From: Pseudomonadota bacterium
GTDB taxonomy: Bacteria; Myxococcota_A; Polyangia; Haliangiales; Haliangiaceae
Assembly: GCA_023386455.1 (NCBI GenBank)
Contig: JAEWJO010000447.1
Coordinates: 1-9,472, forward strand
DNA length: 9,472 nt
Direction: 5' to 3'
Shown here: in pieces, positions 1 through 6,863 of the stretch
Position numbering within the stretch: position 1 is the stretch's first letter
How the letters are laid out: every line of letters begins with the position of its first letter
Notes under the pieces: generated by a model
What the model was told of the DNA's origin: nothing
Seen by the model: only the letters and a program-made list of their open reading frames with translations
The model's database searches: none
Made by a program: the position numbers and the translations under genes

Positions 1-412
1 GGACGCGGCCGAGCTTCGTGTCGAGCACGATCCGCCACGCGAAGAACGGCGCGCCGGGCGGCGGCGGTAGCGTGTCGATCGCGACGATCGGATACCGCGA
101 CAGGATGCCCATGCCGCCCGCCGGCCAGCCGGTCGGATCGGCGAACTGGCGGTACGGGTACTGCCCACCGAGGCGCTCGGCGATCGAGAACTGCCACGCC
201 TCGTTCGTCTCCTGGAGCAGCACGATGTCGGCGCGCGCCCCCGCGATCGCATCGATCGTCGACGGATCGCCCGCGATCCCGAAGTTGACGTTGTAGCTCA
301 TCACGCGCATCTGGCTGGCCGCCGGCGCGCTCGGCTGCTTCCCGGTGGGCGGCGGCCGCGTGTCCCCACACGCCAGTAGCCCGGCCAGGACCCCGAGAGC
401 AGACCTCCGCAC
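1..412 (-). CDS. Endonuclease/exonuclease/phosphatase-fold lipoprotein (partial, C-terminus beyond window)
   Basis: The visible 137 residues open with a short lipoprotein signal peptide: basic VRRS, a hydrophobic stretch, then LLAC with the lipid-anchor cysteine at residue 15. A proline-rich linker (about 18-34) follows. The fold then begins with MRVMSYNVNFG (Asn41) and ADIVLLQETN (Glu68), which match the first two conserved metal-site blocks of the endonuclease/exonuclease/phosphatase (DNase I-like) family, followed by GGMGILSRYPI (about 99-109). The catalytic His/Asp blocks lie past the left edge, so substrate (DNA, RNA, phospholipid, inositol phosphate) cannot be told. A lipid-anchored location is inferred from the signal. 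The GTG start at 412 was chosen because it gives a compact signal peptide; no in-frame ATG lies upstream, and no clear Shine-Dalgarno is visible. It lies 56 nt behind the phosphofructokinase gene on the same strand and may be co-transcribed with it. Family is fairly sure, specificity unknown. Confidence 0.8.
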   Translation of the reverse strand, partial: MRRSALGVLAGLLACGDTRPPPTGKQPSAPAASQMRVMSYNVNFGIAGDPSTIDAIAGARADIVLLQETNEAWQFSIAERLGGQYPYRQFADPTGWPAGGMGILSRYPIVAIDTLPPPPGAPFFAWRIVLDTKLGRV

Positions 413-468
413 AGCGGATGGACACGCGGCGCGGCGCCGAGGTTGCTCCGCGTGCTCCGATTCGCCGG

Positions 469-1764
<1,296 letters not shown>

Positions 1765-1771
1765 CGGCGAA

Positions 1772-1776
1772 CCCTA
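1772..1776 (-). promoter_or_regulatory. Ribosome binding site of the phosphofructokinase gene, overlapping the upstream stop codon
   Basis: On the minus strand TAGGG is followed by a 7-base spacer (TTCGCCG) and then ATG. The TAG is also the stop codon of the secreted-protein gene, so a terminating ribosome sits directly on the next initiation site. This supports both the chosen start and translational coupling. Confidence 0.6.
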
Positions 1777-2904
1777 CTGCTTCTTGCGCATGATGACGAG
1801 GTGACCGCGGAACTTGCCGTCCGGATAGCCGAACCTGAAGGGCAACTCACGCTTGGGCTGCGCCTTGAACATCGCGCGGTACACCGGCGCGACCGACTCG
1901 CCCGCCTTCATGTTCGACTTCTCGAACGCGCCGTGCGTCTCGTACTCGAAGCCGGCAGGCGTGCCGTACTTCGGCGGCAGACCGGTCGAGTCCGACACCA
2001 TCCACTGGACGTGCTCGATGATGTACTTCCGCATCGTCACGAAGTTCTCGAACGTCAGCAGGTAGCTCGCGGCCTTCGTCATCGCCGCGACGTTGCCCTT
2101 CTTCTCGAGATGCAGGAGCGCGGACGGATCGGCCTTGAGGTGCGTGTCGTCGAGGTTCGCCAGGATGTGGCGGTACGTCTGCTCCTTCGTGCCGCCGATC
2201 TTCTTGAACTTCAGCTCGATGCTGGACAGCTCCGCGTTGCGCTTGCCGGTGTCCTTGATCGCGTCGATCGCCGCGAGATCGTCGTCGGTGAGGTAGTGAA
2301 TGTCACCCTCGGGCGTCAGCCGGAAGTAGCGCAGCGAGATCGGCTCGTAGCCGTGCGTCGACAGCGCGGACAGGCTGAAGATCAGCTGCGTCGGCAGGTG
2401 GCCGCCGCGCATCGCGCCGATCATGTTCATCGTCACCGAGAAGTTCGAGCGATAGAGCGAGCCGAGCTCCTTCGCGACGGTCTGCAGCGACTGCTTGATC
2501 TCCTTCTCCGTCAGCTTGCCGAGCGCGCGCGGATCGCCGGCGGGCTCGAGCGACAGCGTCGTGATCTCGTCGGCATCGGGATAGACCGCGAGCGCCGTCG
2601 CGAGGTCGCCGCCGGCGAACGGATAGACGACGATCTTCGGGACCGACTTCGGCACGTTCGCGTCGAAGAACGTGCGCGCCTTCGCGAGCCAGTTCTTCTT
2701 GTACTGGTCCTGCGAGCCCTTCAGCGCCTTGCAGTGCGCGGCATAGGTCTGCGGCTTGATGTTCGGCGGCGGCTCGCCCTCGGCGCACGCTCCGACGACG
2801 AGCAGTGCCTTCGCGTCGGCGATGAAGTCGTGTGCCGGCTTGTCCTCTGCGTGGACGCGGAGGGCGGAACCGGCGACGAGCGCGAGGGCGAGCAGCAAAC
2901 GCAT
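1774..2904 (-). CDS. Secreted protein of unknown function
   Basis: I do not recognise this 376-residue protein. It begins with a Sec-type signal peptide (MRLLLALALVAGSALRVHA) with an AXA-like cleavage site after about residue 19, so the mature protein is probably periplasmic or exported. Two cysteines, Cys40 and Cys58, could pair in the mature N-terminus. A notable block is PKIVVYPFAGGDLATALAVY (89-108), followed by an acidic segment PDADEITTLSLEPAGDP (109-125); it looks like a beta-strand/glycine-turn/helix unit. The rest is soluble and rich in charged helices, ending in FRGHLVIMRKKQ; I see no catalytic motif I can name. The ATG at 2904 was preferred to an in-frame start 36 codons upstream because only this start exposes the signal peptide and avoids overlap with the divergent gene. 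It is the first gene of a minus-strand set, 9 nt before the phosphofructokinase. Function unknown; real gene very likely. Confidence 0.85.
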   Translation of the reverse strand: MRLLLALALVAGSALRVHAEDKPAHDFIADAKALLVVGACAEGEPPPNIKPQTYAAHCKALKGSQDQYKKNWLAKARTFFDANVPKSVPKIVVYPFAGGDLATALAVYPDADEITTLSLEPAGDPRALGKLTEKEIKQSLQTVAKELGSLYRSNFSVTMNMIGAMRGGHLPTQLIFSLSALSTHGYEPISLRYFRLTPEGDIHYLTDDDLAAIDAIKDTGKRNAELSSIELKFKKIGGTKEQTYRHILANLDDTHLKADPSALLHLEKKGNVAAMTKAASYLLTFENFVTMRKYIIEHVQWMVSDSTGLPPKYGTPAGFEYETHGAFEKSNMKAGESVAPVYRAMFKAQPKRELPFRFGYPDGKFRGHLVIMRKKQ

Positions 2905-2939
2905 GGCCGCAATCTGCCACAGCGTGTAGCCTCCAGGGC
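2905..2939. promoter_or_regulatory. Short divergent intergenic region between the secreted protein and the methyltransferase
   Basis: Only 35 bases separate the two divergent start codons. That is too short for two independent sigma70-type promoters, so at least one promoter must lie inside the opposite gene. I see no convincing -10 or -35 box inside the gap itself. Confidence 0.4.
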
Positions 2940-3695
2940 ATGTTCCTGCGGCTCGCTTTGGGCCTCCTGACGCTCGCGGCTGGCTGCCGGGGCGATCAGC
3001 ATGCGGGTGCACCGCCGCAGAACCAGGTGAAACCCGAACCGGCTGCCCCGGTCGCGCCCGATCCGTTCGTCGATGCGCGCGCCGAGATGGTCGAGCGGAC
3101 GATCGTCGGCCGCGGCGTCGCCGATGCTCGCGTCATCACCGCGCTGAAGCTCACGCCGCGCGAGCAATTCGTACCGCCGGCGCTGCGCGACCAGGCGTAC
3201 GACGATCGTCCTCTCTCGATCGGCTTCGGCAAGACCATCAGCCAGGCGTACATCGTCGCGATGATGACCGAGGCGGTGAACGTGAAGCCCGGTGATCGCG
3301 TGCTCGAGATCGGGACCGGCAGCGGCTACCAGGCTGCGGTGCTCGCGGTGATGGGCGCGAAGGTCTACACGATCGAGATCCACGAGGAGCTCGCGGCGCG
3401 CACGCGCACGGTCCTCGAGGTCGCCGGCTTCGGCCGCGTCAACCTCAAGGTCGGCGATGGCTACTTCGGCTGGCCCGAGGCCGCGCCGTTCGACGAGATC
3501 ATCGTGACGTGTGCGGTGCCCGATCGGCCACCGCCGCCGCTCGTCGCGCAGCTCAAGATCGGTGGCCGGATGATCCTGCCGCTCGGCACCGACGACCAGC
3601 ACCTCGAGGTGCTGACGAGGACCGCCGACGGGATCCGGCGCGAGCGGATGATCGACGTCCGGTTCGGGCCGATGATCGGCGAGGTCGCTCGGTGA
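2940..3695 (+). CDS. pcm: Protein-L-isoaspartate O-methyltransferase, lipoprotein form
   Basis: The enzyme uses S-adenosylmethionine to methylate isoaspartyl residues in aged proteins, starting their repair. The 251-residue product shows the family blocks in order: REQFVPPALRDQAYDDRPL (74-92), the substrate-side motif GKTISQAYIVAMMTE (97-111), and SAM-binding motif I VLEIGTGSGYQAA (121-133), with IEIHEEL (145-151) and IIVTCAVP (187-194) after it. The catalytic domain is about 205 residues, as usual. The odd part is a 45-residue N-terminal extension: a hydrophobic leader ending LTLAAGC (cysteine at 16), which looks like a lipoprotein signal, then a proline/alanine-rich linker. This suggests membrane anchoring outside the cytoplasm. 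The ATG at 2940 has AGGG four to seven bases upstream, rather close. Later starts would delete the leader. Enzyme family is very sure; export is inferred from the leader alone. Confidence 0.93.
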   Translation: MFLRLALGLLTLAAGCRGDQHAGAPPQNQVKPEPAAPVAPDPFVDARAEMVERTIVGRGVADARVITALKLTPREQFVPPALRDQAYDDRPLSIGFGKTISQAYIVAMMTEAVNVKPGDRVLEIGTGSGYQAAVLAVMGAKVYTIEIHEELAARTRTVLEVAGFGRVNLKVGDGYFGWPEAAPFDEIIVTCAVPDRPPPPLVAQLKIGGRMILPLGTDDQHLEVLTRTADGIRRERMIDVRFGPMIGEVAR

Positions 3696-3752
3696 TCGGC
3701 GCTGAACGGGCGTACGCCGGCGAGCTGGACTCAGTTGTTGCAGCGCAGCAAT

Positions 3753-3774
3753 TGTCAGCGATCCGTCGTTGACA
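3753..3774. promoter_or_regulatory. Imperfect inverted repeat upstream of mvaS (candidate operator)
   Basis: TGTCAGCG and CGTTGACA are separated by six bases and form a palindrome with one mismatch in eight pairs. It sits 33 bases before the mvaS ATG, in the 111-nt gap after the methyltransferase gene. Its right half contains TTGACA, the -35 consensus, but no good -10 follows at 16-18 bases, so a promoter here is not secure. A dimeric repressor site is an inference from symmetry and position. The rest of the gap (3696-3752 and 3775-3806) shows nothing I can name. Confidence 0.35.
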
Positions 3775-3806
3775 CATCGCGTCAGCGGTCTCACGCTCCG
3801 ACGACG

Positions 3807-5015
3807 ATGAGGATCAGGATCGGAATCGAAGCACTCGGCCTGGCCGTCCCTCGCCGCTACGTCGACATCGAGGATCTCGCGCGGGCCCGCGGCGTCGATC
3901 CGGCGAAGTACACCCACGGTCTCGGCGCGCGCGAGATGGCGGTCGCCGACCCCGGCGAGGATACGGTCGCGCTCGCGGCGACGGCGGCACGCCGCGCGCT
4001 CGACGGGATCGATCGCGACAGCCTCGGCATGCTCGTCGTCGGGACCGAGACCGGCGTCGATCACAGCAAGCCGGTCGCGTCGTTCGTCCACGGCCTGCTC
4101 GAGCTGCCGCGCGCGATGCGCGTCTACGATGCCCAGCACGCGTGCTACGGCGGCACCGCGGGACTCATGGCGGCGGTCGAGTGGATCGCCGCGGGATCCG
4201 GACGCAGCGCGCTCGTCGTGTGCTCGGACATCGCGCGCTACGGCGTCGCGACCGCAGGCGAGCCGACGCAAGGTGCCGGTGCGATCGCGATGGTCGTCAG
4301 TGCGAATCCGTCGATCCTCGAGCTCGATGTCGGCATCACCGGCGCGTCGAGCGCACACGTCCACGACTTCTGGCGTCCGCTCGGCCAGCGCGAGGCGCAG
4401 GTCGACGGCCACTACAGCGTGCAGTGCTACCTCGACGCGCTCGCGAGCGCATATCGCGGCTGGAAGGAGCGCGCGATCGCGCGAGAGCTCGTCCGCGGCG
4501 ACGGCCTCATCAGCGAGCGGCTCGCGCGGATCTGCTACCACGTGCCGTTCTGCAAGATGGCGAAGAAGGCGCACGTGCAGCTGCGGCGCTGCGACCTCGA
4601 GGACAGCGCGATCACCGGCGACGACACCGGCGCGGACGAGAGCTTTCGCGATCAGGTCGAGCGCTCGCTGCGGCTGTGCGCGCGCGTCGGCAACGTCTAC
4701 ACCGGCTCGCTCTACTTCGCGCTCGCCGGGCTGCTCGACGATCAGGCGGCGAGCCTTGCCGGCCAGCGCATCGGGATGTTCTCGTACGGCAGCGGCTGCA
4801 CGAGCGAGTTCTTCTCCGGGGTCGTCGCGCCCCGCGCGGGCGAGCGCATCGCCGCGGCCCGGATCGACGAGGTCCTCGCGGCACGCGAGCGCATCTCGGT
4901 CGCGGAGTACGAGCGGATCATGGCGATGACCGCGCCGCTCGACGAGCGCGCACCGCGCGGCACGTTCCGCTTCGCCGGTGTCGCCGAGCACCGCAGGCAG
5001 TACACGACCGCGTAA
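3807..5015 (+). CDS. mvaS: Hydroxymethylglutaryl-CoA synthase
   Basis: This 402-residue cytosolic enzyme condenses acetyl-CoA with acetoacetyl-CoA to HMG-CoA, the committed entry to the mevalonate route. The catalytic triad of the family is visible: Glu81 in GTETGVDHSKP, nucleophile Cys113 in AQHACYGGTAGL, and His245 in YHVPFCKMAKKA. The N-terminus (IGIEALGLAVPRRYVDIEDL) and the FSYGSGCTSEFFSG block near the C-terminus are also typical, and the length fits bacterial HMG-CoA synthases. The ATG at 3807 was chosen because homology starts immediately at MRIRIG; the 24 codons upstream look non-coding. No strong Shine-Dalgarno is seen. A frameshifted alpha/beta hydrolase follows after 7 nt. Myxobacteria use such enzymes for isoprenoids, for an alternative isovaleryl-CoA route, and as beta-branching enzymes in polyketide clusters. 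The absence of nearby polyketide genes favours the first two, but other mevalonate genes are not in view either. Confidence 0.95.
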   Translation: MRIRIGIEALGLAVPRRYVDIEDLARARGVDPAKYTHGLGAREMAVADPGEDTVALAATAARRALDGIDRDSLGMLVVGTETGVDHSKPVASFVHGLLELPRAMRVYDAQHACYGGTAGLMAAVEWIAAGSGRSALVVCSDIARYGVATAGEPTQGAGAIAMVVSANPSILELDVGITGASSAHVHDFWRPLGQREAQVDGHYSVQCYLDALASAYRGWKERAIARELVRGDGLISERLARICYHVPFCKMAKKAHVQLRRCDLEDSAITGDDTGADESFRDQVERSLRLCARVGNVYTGSLYFALAGLLDDQAASLAGQRIGMFSYGSGCTSEFFSGVVAPRAGERIAAARIDEVLAARERISVAEYERIMAMTAPLDERAPRGTFRFAGVAEHRRQYTTA

Positions 5016-5017
5016 GG
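5014..5017 (+). promoter_or_regulatory. Ribosome binding site of the hydrolase gene, overlapping the mvaS stop
   Basis: AAGG overlaps the TAA stop of mvaS and lies five bases before the GTG at 5023. It favours that GTG over the in-frame ATG at 5053 and indicates that the hydrolase is translated with mvaS. Confidence 0.45.
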
Positions 5018-5022
5018 CTCGC

Positions 5023-5965
5023 GTGCCGTACCTCGAGACTCCCGCGCTGACGATGCAGTACGAGACCGCCGGCACCGGGCGGTCGGTCGCGATCTTGCTC
5101 CACGGCAACTTCGCGACGTCGCGGTGGTGGCGGCTGGTCCTCGAGCGCCCGCCGGAGGGCTTCACGATCCACGCGCCGACGCTGCGCGGGTTCGGCGAGA
5201 CGCGCGGCGCACGTGCCCGGTCGATCCACGAGCTCGCCGGCGACGTGCGCGCGTTCGCCCGCGGGCTCGGCCTGCGCCGCTTTCACCTCGTCGGCCACTC
5301 GCTCGGCGGCGCGGTCGCGCTGCAGTACGCGTTCGGCTGGCCCGAGACGCTGCACAGCCTCGGCCTGGTCGCGCCGGCGCCGGGCGATGGGCTCGAGGCG
5401 ATGCGCTCGCGGCGCGATCTGTTCGGCCAGCTGCTCGCGTGGACCGATCCGGTGTGGCCGTCGTCGCGAATGGCGCTCGCGACGGCGATGCAGTGGAGCC
5501 GGCTGTTCGGCGGCTACCGGGCTGTCGATCGCGCACGCGCTCGCGCGGATGATGCCGTCGGCGGATCCCGATGCCGTCGACTTCACCGCGCTCGTTGCCG
5601 ACGCGGTCGCGGTCACCGACGGCGTGCTGATCGACATCTACGAGGCGCTGCGGCACTGGGACGTGCGCGCGCAGCTGCCGGCGCTCGGCGTTCGCGCGCG
5701 CGTGCTCGCCGGCCGCCGCGATGCGCTGGTCTCGCTCGCGTCGCTCGAGGCGCTCGCCGGCGCGCTGCCGAACGCGAAGCTCGACGTCTGGGACAACGTC
5801 GGTCACTCGCCGCAGCTCGAGGATCCAGCCGCGTTCGCGCAGTGGCTCGCGTGTGCGCCGCAGACGAGGCTCGGCCGCCTGCGCGTCGCGTGGTCGCGGC
5901 TCGTCGCGAGGGTCCGGCGAGCGGTTACGGCCGCTTCTTCTCGACGACGTCGAAGCGCAGGCTGA
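5023..5965 (+). pseudogene. Alpha/beta hydrolase, frame broken by a one-base shift near 5520
   Basis: The first 166 codons from GTG 5023 encode the N-terminal half of an alpha/beta hydrolase: the oxyanion-loop block AILLHGNFATSRWW (23-36), TLRGFGETRG (53-62) and nucleophile Ser93 in LVGHSLGGAVAL. After LFGGY (codons 161-165) this frame turns into arginine-rich non-protein sequence, while the next frame continues the fold: LSIAHALARMMP, the acid in VLAGRRDALV and the catalytic histidine in NVGHSPQLEDP. Removing one G from the GGG at 5519-5521 joins the halves into a normal 313-residue protein with a full Ser93/Asp233/His261 triad (rebuilt numbering). As written, the gene is broken: the original frame runs on to 6135 without the acid or histidine. 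It may be a true mutation or a base error in the assembly. It starts 7 nt after mvaS and its tail overlaps the convergent cytochrome gene by 41 nt. Substrate unknown. Confidence 0.8.
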
Positions 5966-6710
5966 TCGGATCCGTCGGCGCGAAGCCGGTCACGCTCGCC
6001 GTGCCGGTGCCACCGAGGAGGAGCTCCGTGTTCGGCTCGATGTTCTGCTGGACCGCGAAGAATCGATCGAGTGGATCGGGCTTCGGCTCGGTCGCACCCG
6101 CCGGCCACGTCTCGAGCAGCGGGTGCTCGATGTAGAGACCGTCGGCGCCCGCCTTGATCTTCAGATCGCGGAAGTACGAGTCGCTGCCGATCGCCTCGAT
6201 CGCGAACTCGACGCTCCCCGCCGCGCCGAGCGCCGAGATGTCGACGACGTTCACCGGGCACGGATCCTGACCGCTCGCGCACACCATCATCGCCGCCTGC
6301 GCCGTGCGGATGACCGTCGCGGCCGGCCGCGCGTCGCGCTCGGCGACGATCCACGCGAGGATCGCCGATGCTTCGGGTGCGTCGAGCGCAGGGCCACCGC
6401 CGAGCGCGGTGTGATCGCCCTTCGTGAGGATGCGGCTCGACTGCGGAGCGCCCATGTTGACGATGCGCGGGACGTAGTTGATCAGCGTGTCGCGCTTCAT
6501 CAGATCGTCGGCGCCGGCGATGTAGCCGATCATCGGCATCGAGCCGTCGTGGCACATCACGCACTTGCCCGCGAGCACCGGCAGCGCCTTGTCGACCCAC
6601 ATGGTCTGCGCGACCTGTTCCTGGGGCGACAGGCCTTCGAGGTTGTCGCTCTGGATCTCTCCGGTACAGGCCGACAGCAAGACGATTGCGATGAACCCCA
6701 GGCGAACCAC
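5925..6710 (-). CDS. Lipoprotein with one c-type haem-binding motif
   Basis: The 261-residue product begins VVRLGFIAIVLLSAC, a lipoprotein signal with lipid-anchor Cys15. A cytochrome c-like segment follows: ALPVLAGKCVMCHDG carries the haem motif CVMCH (Cys50, Cys53, His54), and several methionines (58, 60, 71, 86) could be the distal ligand. A segment with SSRILTKGDH (91-100) and a helix EASAILAWIVAERD (113-126) recall the mono-haem domains often found in large myxobacterial lipoproteins. The C-terminal half (about 130-261) is not recognised; it holds a possible disulfide (Cys144, Cys151) and looks beta-rich. Electron transfer at the cell envelope is inferred from the haem motif. The GTG at 6710 is the only start that gives a compact signal peptide; no Shine-Dalgarno is evident. 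It is convergent with the hydrolase and divergent from the kinases. Confidence 0.82.
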   Translation of the reverse strand: MVRLGFIAIVLLSACTGEIQSDNLEGLSPQEQVAQTMWVDKALPVLAGKCVMCHDGSMPMIGYIAGADDLMKRDTLINYVPRIVNMGAPQSSRILTKGDHTALGGGPALDAPEASAILAWIVAERDARPAATVIRTAQAAMMVCASGQDPCPVNVVDISALGAAGSVEFAIEAIGSDSYFRDLKIKAGADGLYIEHPLLETWPAGATEPKPDPLDRFFAVQQNIEPNTELLLGGTGTASVTGFAPTDPISLRFDVVEKKRP

Positions 6711-6746
6711 GCCGCGATGGTACCGCAGGCCGATGCCGCGCGGCGC

Positions 6747-6763
6747 CTGACCGCTTCTGACCG
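6747..6763. repeat. Direct repeat CTGACCG, ten-base spacing
   Basis: CTGACCG occurs at 6747-6753 and again at 6757-6763, exactly one helical turn apart, in the spacer between the divergent haem lipoprotein and kinase genes. Such phasing is what a pair of side-by-side regulator half-sites would give, but two short GC-rich words could also be chance. Confidence 0.3.
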
Positions 6764-6769
6764 AGCGCC

Positions 6770-6790
6770 GGCCGGGGCCCCGAACCGGCC
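6770..6790. promoter_or_regulatory. GC-rich inverted repeat in the divergent spacer
   Basis: GGCCGG (6770-6775) and CCGGCC (6785-6790) form a perfect six-pair stem with a nine-base loop, and GGGGCCCC (6774-6781) is a nested palindrome. There is no following T-run, so an intrinsic terminator is unlikely. It could be a protein site or an RNA hairpin in a long kinase leader. Confidence 0.3.
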
Positions 6791-6829
6791 AAATGCAGCT
6801 CTTGGTGCCCGAGATCACGGGAAATGCAG
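6791..6829. repeat. Direct repeat AAATGCAG, 31-base spacing
   Basis: AAATGCAG is present at 6791-6798 and 6822-6829, three helical turns apart, 35 to 73 bases before the first kinase start. The word is unusually AT-rich for this sequence, which makes the repeat a little more notable. A role in kinase transcription is inference. Confidence 0.3.
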
Positions 6830-6863
6830 GTCGGGAAGGCCGTCCTGATACTCTCCTCGGGGC

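Noticed and set aside
3735..3751. Terminator hairpin after pcm (TTGTTG and CAGCAA around a five-base loop)
   Set aside because: Six pairs including one G-U, AT-rich stem and no T-run; too weak to call.
3769..3797. Sigma70 promoter with TTGACA at 3769-3774
   Set aside because: The expected -10 window (about 3791-3798) reads GC-rich CACGCT-like sequence, so only the -35 half matches. Kept as part of the inverted repeat only.
3807..5015. HMG-CoA synthase as a polyketide beta-branching enzyme
   Set aside because: No acyl carrier protein, decarboxylating ketosynthase or enoyl-CoA hydratase gene is adjacent; a primary-metabolism role is simpler.
2721..5165. Open frame of 814 codons on the minus strand
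   Set aside because: It runs antisense to pcm and mvaS, both firmly identified, and its translation has shadow-like composition without any domain.
5515..5525. Programmed ribosomal frameshift in the hydrolase
   Set aside because: The needed +1 shift has no known slippery codon context or stop-codon pause here; a simple one-base insertion or sequence error explains it better.
6824..6852. Extended -10 promoter at TGATACT (6846-6852) for the first kinase
   Set aside because: It would leave a leader of only a few bases before GTG 6864 and no -35 match lies at the right distance; could matter only if the true start is further downstream.
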